A DNA stretch of 64,000 nucleotides, from positions 806,001 through 870,000 of the forward strand of contig JAGMVK010000020.1 of assembly GCA_020747065.1 (NCBI GenBank), read 5' to 3'. Below are positions 47,044 to 56,933 of this stretch, piece after piece. The notes beneath the pieces are model-generated. The model saw only the letters and a list, made by a program, of their open reading frames with translations. It did no database searches and was not told the origin of the DNA. The stretch's first letter is position 1. Every line of letters starts with the position of its first letter. The DNA comes from Cadophora sp. MPI-SDFR-AT-0126 (taxonomy: Eukaryota > Ascomycota > Leotiomycetes > Helotiales > Ploettnerulaceae). The position numbers and the translations under genes are program-made.

Positions 47044-48846
47044 TCAATATATCAAAAATGCCTCCTCATTCAGCTCTCCTCTTTGCAAGCCGTCAATGGC
47101 CTCGCCATTCATAATCCCATGGAGGTAAGCCTCGCCAAGAAATATGCAATGATCTCCTATTCTCCTTAGAAGAACAGGTGTGCTGCATCCGTAAATAACA
47201 CAGACAAGATCACCAGGCATGCAACTATTGACTGCCAAACCAATAAAACCTTTGGATGTTGTCATCAGTCGCCTGCTTGGGCCATGAGTGACGGACAACT
47301 TGTGGATATATCGCTCCTTTGCCGTTTCCATGTCTCCAGAAAACTGGAAATCGAAGTTCACAGATGTGACCCATTCGCGTAGACTTCTGCCTCCCATGGA
47401 GAAATCGCGATGACAGTCGTACCAGACGTTGAACATAGTCTTCCTCTCCTCCCTCACAGCCTGATCTTCCTGCTCACGATCGATAACATCTTGACAGCAT
47501 CGTATAAATACAGCGAGTGTGTCCAAGCCAGTGTGGGGTTTGTGCCTGATGCTGGAGTCACCGATGAGTGTCCGACTGAAAGCTTCAAGTGTGGCAGGTC
47601 CTGGGTTGTAGGCTGATTCCTGGGATTTTGTTTGCTGCAGCTTGTACTCTCGGCTTGTTGCCCAATCGGGGGAACCCAGACCATCAATAACATCAACGCA
47701 AATACCGAGAGCAGTCAATATTCCCAGGTCGTCAGAGAACGTAGCATGTGCTTTGAGTCCTCCAGCGGCATTGGTTGAAGTCGCCGGCCTTATCTTAGAA
47801 TTAAGACTCGATATCTTGCGGTGATGCCAGTCTGGAGCCCAGGTAGGAAGAGAAAGTCCTGACGTCCGAGGAAAGACGGGTAGACCTGCTAGGCTCAGGA
47901 ACTCCAAAGACTGATGTTCCTTGAGAAAAGAAGCACAGAATCTTTTGTAAACGTCCTCGGTCGAAAGCAGATAGTTGGGTATCCCGATCAATGACTTCGC
48001 GTCTTCTGCAAGTCCGAGCACACCGTATATTTTGTCTCTTTGGTCCGTGGCTGACGACTTTCCGGTTGTGTATAGCGTCTGCAGCAGGTTTCGTCTCGTC
48101 CAAGCATGAGGTCGCAAGTAGGTATTCGCCAATGTGATGGAGTCTCCAGAGAGCTCGATAGCTTCCTCACGAGCAAGCAATCTTCGGCAAGTTGCATCCG
48201 TATATATAAGAGCTTCGAAGAATTGCAAGATGACGTTGCGTTGAATTAACTGTCGTCCACAGACGAAGACAATCTCGGAGGCAGCTACCATTTCTTGAAT
48301 GATCCACACACGCTTCCACCAATTCCGATGTAGGAGATGGTTCACAGCACGCCACTCACGCGAGAATGTACGCTCACGAATGCTTCGGCGAACCCATTCC
48401 AGATCACGAGCTTGCCTGACAAAAGTGTCCATGAAGCCGAAGGCCAATTCGCTATCATGCTTGTCAGGTCCAAGCCACACAGTTACCAAGGACGATCTCT
48501 CGTAAATTGCATACATCCGAAGCACCTGATGGTTTCTCTCAAGTATATTTTTCTGGTCGATACACAGAAAATCGACCCAGAGAGGGACCTCGCTGTACTC
48601 ATTGCTCCGCCAAGCTTTCAGGGCAGCAGCTAGATTTGGTCCTAAAGTTGTATTATGTCCGTCGAGCCGAATCTGATGGAGGCAGGGGCTCTCGGACGCT
48701 GGGAAGAGGCTGTCATCCGTCCAGGCGTAGGATAGAGCATAAAACTTTGGCGGATGGTCTAGAGAGACATGAATGAGAGAGTAGTCTTTGTTGAAACTGT
48801 CGTTTAATACAAGAAGGCGAATCTCGTCATCTTTGAGAGGAATCAT
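47044..48846 (-). CDS. HET-domain (heterokaryon incompatibility) protein
   Basis: A single exon of 600 residues from the ATG at 48846. The frame is open 23 codons further but without an ATG. The HET domain begins IRLLVLNDS, with YALSYAWTD, LWVDFLCIDQKN and WWKRVWIIQE in canonical order. The later half includes RDKIYGVLGLAED, LPTWAPDWHH and a C-terminal GDLVCVIYG ... PVLLRRIGDHCIFLGEAY block, all standard for long HET proteins. These proteins trigger programmed cell death on nonself recognition at hyphal fusion. No STAND domain is fused. It diverges from RPN5. Confidence 0.94.
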   Translation of the reverse strand: MIPLKDDEIRLLVLNDSFNKDYSLIHVSLDHPPKFYALSYAWTDDSLFPASESPCLHQIRLDGHNTTLGPNLAAALKAWRSNEYSEVPLWVDFLCIDQKNILERNHQVLRMYAIYERSSLVTVWLGPDKHDSELAFGFMDTFVRQARDLEWVRRSIRERTFSREWRAVNHLLHRNWWKRVWIIQEMVAASEIVFVCGRQLIQRNVILQFFEALIYTDATCRRLLAREEAIELSGDSITLANTYLRPHAWTRRNLLQTLYTTGKSSATDQRDKIYGVLGLAEDAKSLIGIPNYLLSTEDVYKRFCASFLKEHQSLEFLSLAGLPVFPRTSGLSLPTWAPDWHHRKISSLNSKIRPATSTNAAGGLKAHATFSDDLGILTALGICVDVIDGLGSPDWATSREYKLQQTKSQESAYNPGPATLEAFSRTLIGDSSIRHKPHTGLDTLAVFIRCCQDVIDREQEDQAVREERKTMFNVWYDCHRDFSMGGRSLREWVTSVNFDFQFSGDMETAKERYIHKLSVTHGPSRRLMTTSKGFIGLAVNSCMPGDLVCVIYGCSTPVLLRRIGDHCIFLGEAYLHGIMNGEAIDGLQRGELNEEAFLIY

Positions 48847-49564
48847 GTCAAGGTAGATCGCCAGAGAATGATTTGCTCCAGAATATTCAACGAATATCAC
48901 TCTGGCGTCGTCCACACCTTGTGGCCAAGTGTTCAGGGACCTATATTGGCGAATCTAACGAGACTGGAGACGTGTGAGGTTTAGTAGCAACCTTGTCGAA
49001 TGATCAGGGCAGAATTGATGCTCAAATACTTGGAAGTTTGGCAGAAAATTCGAAACTGGGCATAATCATGATGCCTTAATGTTGATATCAACATCGACAA
49101 GAGCAGTCGACCAGAAATCAGAGGCAGGTGTCTCCGTACGGTAACGATGCAACGATTCACTCAAGCGGTGACTTGCTTCGCCTTTTAGCGCCTTTTCGGA
49201 TTTTGGTGGAGTAAAGTAGGGAACAGACCTAGGTCAACTCATATTGTTACTAGACTCATGAAACTTAAATACTATACTACATAGCTTGAGGTACAAGATT
49301 TGATAAGTTTTTCTTTCGTAGATATTTGGATGGGGTAGCCTGTGGAGGCGCTAAAAGGCGTTCCACCGCTCGAAACGGAGCGGAACAACCAATTTCCAGC
49401 TCGCGAGCTCTGTCCGCGTCAAGTTGTCACCTGAATGACCTTCAAATATCTAGCCTCATCCAAACACTACAGCTCTCTCATCTCCACAAAAACCTAGATC
49501 TGTGATCGCGCAATCAATCAGGTCGATCGTCAGCTCCTAATTACACATACGTACCATCACAATC
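48847..49564. promoter_or_regulatory. Divergent HET/RPN5 promoter region with a 14-bp inverted repeat
   Basis: CGCCTTTTAGCGCC at 49179-49192 and its exact reverse complement GGCGCTAAAAGGCG at 49347-49360 lie about 205-390 bp upstream of the RPN5 ATG. The classical yeast proteasome control element GGTGGCAAA is not seen. A factor-binding role is inferred from the symmetry and position only. Confidence 0.45.
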
Positions 49565-51192
49565 ATGTCGGACGGTATCATCAGAAAGCCTGACAAGGAC
49601 TTCTCTTCAGAGGTTGACAAACAGCTTCCTGAAGCCGAGAAACTTGCCCAGGCACGCCGCACATCCTTATGATTGCGGGCAAAAGCTGACAGCTATCTGC
49701 AGACAAATGTACAAGGTGCGATCGAGAAACTCACAGCGCTGGAGAAGCAAACAAGACAGGTCAGCCAGATCAACAGACCACCCACCCCTTCGTCCCAGCT
49801 AACAAGCCAAAGGCATCAGATCTTGCATCCACATCTCGAATCCTCGTCGCAATAGTCACACTTAGCAAGGAGTCGGGGGATTGGAGTCTGCTGAATGAAC
49901 AAGTCCTGTTACTTTCCAAGAAGCATGGCCAACTCAAACAAGCCATCACCAAGATGGTGCAGGTGGTTATGGAGTTCATCGATTCAGCACCAGACAGCGA
50001 TACCAAGCTTTCCGTGATCGAGACCCTACGGACTGTCACTGAAGGCAAGATCTTTGTCGAGGTTGAGCGAGCTCGTGTTACCAAGATTCTATCAGACATG
50101 AAGAAGGATCAGGGCGACCTTAAAGCGGCTGCGGATATCCTGTGTGAACTTCAAGTTGAGACTTTTGGGTCGATGGAGCGGAGGGAGAAGACAGAGTTCA
50201 TTCTGGCACAAGTTGCGCTCTGCATAGAGAACGAGGACTGGACACAAGCAGGCATTCTGAGCAGGAAGATCAGCACAAAATACCTTTCGAGAAAGCCGAA
50301 GAAGAGTGAGGAGCAGTTGGAGAAGGAGAAGAAAGAGCGCGAGAAGAAGAGAGATAAGGGAGAGGATGTTCCGGAGCCAGTGGAAGATGATGTTACAGAT
50401 TTGAAGTTGCGTTACTATGAGCAGCAGATTACCCTGGCCAAGCATGATGATAAGTATCTGGATGCGTGCAAGCATTACAGACAGGTCTTGGATACGGAGG
50501 CTGTTGAGGATGATCCCGCAAAGCTTCAACCAGTATTTCCCCCTTTCTTTCCACAAAGCCATCTGCTAACAATCCAGGTCCTCCAAAGAATCATCTACTA
50601 CGTGATCCTCGCCCCTTACGACAACGAGCAATCTGACCTCCTCCATCGCGTTTTCCGCGACACCCGCAACAGCCAAGTCCCCCTCGAAGCGCAGCTCCTC
50701 AAGCTCTTCACCGTCCACGAACTCATGCGCTGGCCTGAAGTCTCCAAGCTCTTCGGCCCCCATCTCTGCGGTACCGACGTCTTCGACGCCACACCCAACC
50801 AGTCTTCTGACAAGAAAGCCTATCAACGCTGGGAAGATCTCCGCAAGCGCGTGATCGAGCACAACGTGCGCGTCGTTGCAAAGTACTACACTCGTATCCA
50901 GATGCCGCGCCTGACGCAACTTCTCGATCTCACTGAGGACGAGACAGAAAAGTACATCAGCGAGCTAGTCACTGCCAAGACAGTTTATGCGAAGATCGAT
51001 CGTCCAGCCCGGATCGTCAATTTTGCGAAGCCGAGAGATGCGGATGATGTGTTGAATGAGTGGAGCGCGAATATGAAGAGCTTGTTGGGTCATCTGGAGC
51101 GGATTGATCATTTGATTACCAAGGAGGAGATGATGGCTAGGATTCAACCGGCCAAAACTCCCAAGGCTGGGAAGACTGGTAAGGCGCACTAG
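49565..51192 (+). CDS. RPN5: 26S proteasome regulatory subunit Rpn5
   Basis: Four exons (49565-49651, 49703-49759, 49813-50532, 50578-51192) total 493 codons. The protein opens MSDGIIRKPDKDFSSEVD and continues with conserved IEKLTALEKQTRQ, ASDLASTSRILVAIV and a helical-repeat body. It carries a fungal basic insert (SRKPKKSEEQ) and ends in a PCI winged-helix domain (YTRIQMPRLTQLLDL, AKIDRPARIVNF). Rpn5 is a lid scaffold subunit of the 19S particle and also contacts the Rpn11 deubiquitinase. Intron 1 (49652-49702) has a GC donor instead of GT, with a good GCTGAC branch and CTGCAG acceptor; no GT alternative keeps the conserved residues. It is a housekeeping gene. Confidence 0.97.
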
Positions 51193-51508
51193 ATAGTTGC
51201 GTTGGGTGTTGGGGGAAAAGGGATGTGTTACTGATATGATGTCGATGGAGAAAATGATACCGCTGTATACTAATATAGATTCGAGGTATCGAATGAAATG
51301 CATATCTTGACATGCCTTTCTTTCTAGTTTCTACGAGCCTATGTCTATTCTCTATTGCGTGGACGGCGACTCTTGGCGTCTCTATTCTATCCGTTATATG
51401 TACTCTATCCTCTAGAACGCCTCGCTATGTATACCATAAATCATCTTCCCATGCCAAAGTCGTCAAGATAACACAGCCCTCTCTCATCTCATGTATCCAG
51501 CCCCCTCC
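51193..51508. other. Convergent 3' ends
   Basis: About 0.3 kb between the stop codons of RPN5 and the FSH1-like gene; nothing recognised. Confidence 0.5.
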
Positions 51509-52764
51509 TCAAAACGGCATATCCATATCCTCCACCCCTACTTCTTCCTTCCCTTTCTCCTCCCTCCCCAGCACATCCCTCAAAAATCCTACCAAGACGC
51601 CCGCATACTCCTTCCCAATCGGCACAAAGTGGCCCCCCGGATGCACAACCTTCACCGCATCCTCACACCTCTCCACCAACCCCTGACTCCTCTCCTCCTC
51701 AACCACACTATCCAAACTCCCCAGCACATGCAGAAACCTCGTCTTGATCTTCGGTGAGTAGAATGGCGCATATACCGAATCTGGAGCGTAGAATCCCGAG
51801 TAAGAGATCGCGAATTTGAGAGGTGGTTGGGGGAGCGTGGAGCGCAGAGTGGACCACGAAGGAGGATATGGGAAGGGTGAGGAGGCGGAGGAGGTGAATG
51901 CGTCTTCGCGATTCTCTTCCAGCAACGACGCAACCAAAGCAGCAGCGGCACCACCCTGCGAGAACCCCAACACACCATCCACGCCTCCCACCTCCTCAAT
52001 CGCTTTCCGTATCGTCTCCAGCCCTTCCTCCAACCCTACATACCTCCCGCTCTCATCCCTCTTCCACCAGCCCCACGCATCCGGGTCGTCCTTCTCGCTA
52101 CCTTCGCTTTGTAGTTCGGTGGACGAGAAGCCGGGGATGTCGGCGGGGAGTAGACAAATTGGTGCGGTTGGGTAGATCAGTTGGATGCCGCCGGGGTAGG
52201 AGGGGAGAGTGCCTGGGAGGGGCTTGTGTGGTAAGGGAGGGGGTGATGGAAAGGATTTCTGGAGGAGCTTTTCGAGAGCACGGGTTTTAGCGTGGAAGAG
52301 AGGGCCGGATTGCGTGTAACCTGGAGGAGGGAGAGTCAATTGGCTAGTAGATAGTAGAGGTTGTAGGAAGGCGAGGTGTGGAGGGTAGGAGAGGAAGAGG
52401 AATTGGGGCCTCATTGGTAGGTATAGCAGTGCATCATATGCGCAGGAAACCGATCCTCTTCTGACATTGGTAGATAGCACTGAAGAGAAACATAGCGATG
52501 ACATAGAGGGAAGAAGATAATCTTACCATGCAACATCAATATCTTCAGCTTCCGCGCCCCATTGTCCCCCGCGATGGCAGCTCCATTCGCCTTCTTCGCA
52601 GACATCTTTCTCCTCGTCTCCGTTTCCCTTGCTTTGCTTCTGTATCCGCGATGCTTCACAATTGAAAGCGATGCTGCGTATTTGATGGGAGGAGGCAGAC
52701 GGAGAGTGAGTGCTGCGTTGTGAGTGAGTGTAAACAGAAGGCGAGGACGAGGCTGAAGTAACAT
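51509..52764 (-). CDS. FSH1-family serine hydrolase
   Basis: Two exons (52764-52527, 52320-51509; intron 206 bp, the longest in the window) total 350 codons. It has the alpha/beta-hydrolase fold. KILMLHGYTQSG is the oxyanion strand, GFSQGG the nucleophile elbow, GSLDSVV carries the Asp and HPGGHFVP the His. FSH1 relatives are esterase-like enzymes of unclear natural substrate, sometimes in secondary-metabolite clusters. The first 55 or so residues (MLLQPRPRLLF ..., Arg/Leu/Ser-rich, no acids at first) look like a mitochondrial presequence. An internal ATG (MSAKKANG) would give the usual cytosolic length. Confidence 0.9.
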
Positions 52765-53294
52765 TTATTTGATGGCTTGGGATGGACGAGGCGAGGAAGC
52801 GATGTTGGGTTCGGCTGGGCAAGAGTGGGGTGGGACAGGCCGAACGACTCATCATCGGCGGACTTCCGGCTTCAGTCCAAACTTCTCTTTATCATCAACA
52901 AGTTGCATCAAGCAAATCCATATCAAAATGCAATTACTAGCCCTTACATTGTTGATGGTTGGTCTATTTCCTTGATCAGATCGTTATGCGTGTACTTCAT
53001 GGCCGTCTCAAGGCAGGAACATGAGATGACCCAAACCTGGTCTGAACTGACATTGAGCCTTGCAAGTGCAGCCTCACTATTTGAAGCCAATGAGAAGTCA
53101 TGTGTACACGTCCAATCGCGGGGTAGGAATCAGATGCTCGCAGCAGAGTCGGGCGTTGATACCTGGCCATATATAAGCGGAGGTACGGGCGTCCTTCAAG
53201 TGAGGGGTTACAGCTTCATCAACGAAATATAAAAATGCTATATCTCCCCCAGACCTAGTGTATTTTCACCATCCAATCTAGAGCAACCGAAACA
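52765..53294. promoter_or_regulatory. Divergent promoter with TATA box
   Basis: Lies between the FSH1-like gene (minus) and the 2EXR gene (plus). TATATAA at 53170-53176 stands about 120 bp before the 2EXR ATG, followed by a pyrimidine-rich stretch. The short frames here are not gene-like. Confidence 0.5.
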
Positions 53295-54449
53295 ATGGCT
53301 GCTCCGCCCGTAGGGCCAGTCCTCATAGCAGGCCAAGTCACAGGACCCATTCCCATCCAACAAGCAGGTCAACTCCTATCCTACACATCCCAGCTCCTTT
53401 TCTACACCGCTCAACCCCATCCCCACGCACGAGTCTACTGGAATGCGCTTCCCTCTAAGCCTCTTTCTTCAACGAACACTTTACCTCCCTACCACACCAA
53501 GTTCCATCTCTTTTCTCTCCTCCCCATCGAGCTCCGCCTCCGAATCTGGTTTCTCCTCGCACCACCACGAGTTCTCGAGCTCCGCTCCTGGGGAGACATC
53601 ACCAACCATTTCACACCCATCAAAATCAGCATCGCACCCCACACTCCACCCATTCTCCTTCGCATCAACCATGAATCCCGCACCGAAGCACTCCGAATCT
53701 ATAGCACCATCAAACTCGGCATCTCAGTATCAACCATCCTCCAAAACAGACGATACATTCCATGGTCTCATCATCCCAACAACCCAAACCACTTACTTGA
53801 CAGACTGGCGTCCCGTTACAACCAAGAAGACATCACGGCCCCTCTGGCATGGCCTTATCGCCCCAGAACGATACATGTCAACTGGAATCTCGACACCATC
53901 TATCTTGGGCCTGAATTCCAGCTTCAGCATCTCAAGCATTTTCTTACTTCCACAGGCTCCGGATTCGAACTACCCAGCCTCCAGAACCTCGCCATTAACG
54001 CTAAACTCCTTGCGGGAACATCACATGGCTCGTGGGAGTACCTTCGTGAAGCCCTGTATGCGTTACGTTCTCGTCCGGTGAGGGAAGTGGCCATTGTGCC
54101 TGATGATGAGAAGAATAGCTTGTTGGATAGATATTTTTATCAGGAGCATGAAATTGAGCTTCTAGAGCCGGAATGGACGTATGAGTTCAAGCCCGAAGGC
54201 CAGACCGAAAGGTCGAAGACTGTGGTGGTCAATTTGGAGGAGTGGTTTGAGAGGTTGTGGACGTACCGAAGTAGAGATGTTGGAGATGGCAGGGACACAG
54301 GCAGCAAGAGAAGTGTACCGAGGGTGTGTCTAAGGAGTGTTAGGCGAGCGGGGAAGCGAATGGGTGATTTTAGAGAGGGGGCTTGGGAAGTGCAAAAGAC
54401 GATGGGCGATATGAGGATTTGGCAGACGTGGGTGCCGGGCTCGGGATAA
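53295..54449 (+). CDS. 2EXR-domain protein
   Basis: A single exon of 384 residues with ATG in AACAATGG context. After a Pro-rich lead, the 2EXR signature is FHLFSLLPIELRLRIWFLA-like (about residues 70-90), with LRINHESRTEALRIYS and VNWNLDTIYLGPEF further on. The rest is typical of this expanded fungal family of unknown function. It is complete and open, and gives a reference for the broken 2EXR gene at 21-26 kb. Confidence 0.86.
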   Translation: MAAPPVGPVLIAGQVTGPIPIQQAGQLLSYTSQLLFYTAQPHPHARVYWNALPSKPLSSTNTLPPYHTKFHLFSLLPIELRLRIWFLLAPPRVLELRSWGDITNHFTPIKISIAPHTPPILLRINHESRTEALRIYSTIKLGISVSTILQNRRYIPWSHHPNNPNHLLDRLASRYNQEDITAPLAWPYRPRTIHVNWNLDTIYLGPEFQLQHLKHFLTSTGSGFELPSLQNLAINAKLLAGTSHGSWEYLREALYALRSRPVREVAIVPDDEKNSLLDRYFYQEHEIELLEPEWTYEFKPEGQTERSKTVVVNLEEWFERLWTYRSRDVGDGRDTGSKRSVPRVCLRSVRRAGKRMGDFREGAWEVQKTMGDMRIWQTWVPGSG

Positions 54450-55921
54450 ACAAGTGAAGGTGGATGGACGATGATTTGTATCGTTGTAAAGAATTTGCTT
54501 CTACCTAAATTGTAGGCTACTTCTGCTATCTCCATACTCCATCTATGCTTGTCATTACGCGCTTTATCAAATAAACATCACTAAGCGAGGCGGCCTCTGG
54601 TGAAGAAACCTTGAGATCAGATCACAGCCCTTTGATATACGGGCAGGCCGTAGCAGCTCCTCGGTATTTATGAGCCGGGGTTGTAGACCTGCGTCGATCC
54701 ATCATTAGACCTCGAAAGCTTTTACGGTTTTCAAGAGCAATTTTTTTATTTGACCAGCATCGAGTGGTTTGTGGGGTCGATGTTGGCAATGAAGGATTCG
54801 GAGGACTGCTCCACGATGCTAGGTAAAGTACAGTACGTTTTCAATTTCAAAAAAGTTGCCGGAGCCGCGACGGATCTCAGACAATGCTGAGTGTTGATTC
54901 GAGCAAGTTTACCAAAAATGTGACTCGGAAGACCTCACCTCGGGTATTAAATGAATCTTGTCTGAGAATGCGGCAAGTGTCTAGAAACATTTCGGCGCTA
55001 CGAAATATGTAAAGCATAGTAAATTGCATGCCTTTGTAGCACAACTGGAAGAAATATTCGTGATCGGCCCTTACACCGGTATGTTTGTTTAACTTTCCTC
55101 ACCATGATCAGAAGGCATGGTAAGAAGGCATGGTAAGAACTACACGTGAATTTTGATCGCGAATTGCGATCCCCGACATCCAACAGAGCAGCTAGGTACT
55201 GAAACTACTGCTAACGAAACTTTGATAGACCTCCCACGGGTATATAAGTTCTTGTCAAGTCTCTGTTCTGACCGCCAAGTTGCATTCTTCAAGATCACAT
55301 GACTTTCCCGACCACCTTCAAACTTGCCTACTGGGCGAACCCCAGCATGACCCCGAGAGCAAGCAAGCAGTTCTACACGTTGATTTATAGTACCCGGCTA
55401 CCCTCTTGATATATGGTACTTTGATTTCCCTTCTCATTCACATTCTCCCTACTTAAAAGGCGGCCGTTGTTGCATCCTTAAGCCGGTTTGAAACCAATTC
55501 AAAGAAATATCGCATAACTTTTGACAACTAGTCAGAACCAAAATTGATATGGGTCACCGGGTGCGTCAACACTACTATAGTATTTTGATTGAAATTTGGG
55601 TTTTCCTGCATCGATAAGCCCTCGTTTCAATCCTACCTCCTTGCTTTCGGAACTTCCCTCAATGTTCCCTTCCAAACGGACCGTGTACGACATCAGTCGC
55701 CTCAACCGCATACACGTGATGTGTGAGGAGAGGTCTTAGGGGCCAAGGGTCAAGGGTCAAGGGATAAGGGATGTTGCCCAACGAACATCTTGTTGTTAAA
55801 TAGTTGCCATTTTTATCATACCACCACTCTTCATCTACACCACCAGAAGTTTGTACACTTCCTCATTATTGCACATTTCCCTGTATCAAAGTTATTGCAT
55901 ATCTTAATTCGGCTCTTCATC
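54450..55921. other. Intergenic, 1.5 kb
   Basis: No supported gene. A TATATAAG box at 55241-55248 is followed by a 36-codon ATG frame at 55299, not called. A 13-bp direct duplication (AGAAGGCATGGTA) lies at 55110-55135. A heptamer AAGGGTC repeated about four times lies at 55745-55770. Confidence 0.45.
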
Positions 55922-56933
55922 ATGATTTCTATCACTTTCTCAATTCTCGTTCTGCTCGTCCCCGGACTGGCCGCCCAAAACGCCACTTTGTGTGGACGTT
56001 ACGATAGAGTTACCGGCTCATTGTCGCCATATACGTGTATGTTTCTTTGAGCTGCTTCTGCAACAGGATTCTGACTGTCATAGTTGCTTCAAACCAGTGG
56101 GGTGACGATGGTTCAGGCTCACAATGTATCAAGGCATGTCCACTGCCCTCCCGTTGAGTGCGAATGCTAAAGCGTCAAAGATTGCGGCCGACGAGACCGT
56201 TTTCAATGCTACATGGAAATGGAGCAAAAACCCAGACTCTGTACACTCGTTTCCCAATATCAAGCTGAACTCCAACTTGCTTCCACGGAAACTATCAAAC
56301 CTTTCCTCCTTGAACGTGGCTGCCTCGTGGACGATGGCTCCAGTTTCCACCTCGAAGTCGCTCGAGGAAGTTAATGCTGCCGCAAACGTTATCATCGACA
56401 TGTTTCTAGACCCAAGCCCTGTCTCAGCAAATAGTACTACCTTGCCAAAGTACGAGGTCATGATTTGGTTGTCGGAAGTCGGCGGCAAGAAGCCCATCGG
56501 ATTCAGCTCATCCATCAAGAACCCACCCAAGTACAAACTGAACAATACCAGCTTGTGCGAGTTCCTCCATGTGCCCCAATTTCATTGCTGACTGTTCCGC
56601 AGCACTCTCTATTCGGGTTCCAATAGCAACGGTCAACATGTCTTTGGCTGGCTCGCATCACCCAACATGACCAGCTTTAAAGGGGACATCTCGCCACTGC
56701 TTCACTATCTCTGGCGCCACAAACTGATCGACGATGCAAATTATCTCGGGATCGTTCAGTTTGGGACCGAGACTTTCCATTCAACCTCAGATGTCGTGTT
56801 CTCAGCTCACAACTACAATCTCAGCATTGCGGCAGGAATGCCATCGCCAAATGCATCGCCCGCAGCAACAAATGTGCCAAATTCGTGTCTCGGTATAATC
56901 TCGGTTAGCTTAATCCTGGCGGTATTGATCTAG
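55922..56933 (+). pseudogene. GPI-anchored GH12-like glucanase, with a frameshift
   Basis: Signal peptide MISITFSILVLLVPGLAAQ, then LCGRYDRVTGS and, after the intron 56037-56083, FASNQWGDDGSGSQC, the GH12 N-terminal core. A single missing base near 56129 shifts the frame. The new frame continues ATWKWSKNPDSVHSFPN, then YEVMIWLSEVGGKKPIG (nucleophile Glu). After a second intron (56561-56602, weak donor) come LYSGSNSNGQ and GTETF (acid/base Glu). The C-terminus (SPNASPAATN plus a hydrophobic tail) is a GPI-anchor signal, uncommon for GH12. Family members cut beta-1,4-glucan or xyloglucan. Everything except the one-base shift is intact, so this is a very young pseudogene or a sequence error. Confidence 0.75.

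Noticed and set aside
53443..54081. 212-codon frame overlapping the 2EXR gene
   Set aside because: Low-complexity Ser/Pro shadow in another frame of an evident coding exon.
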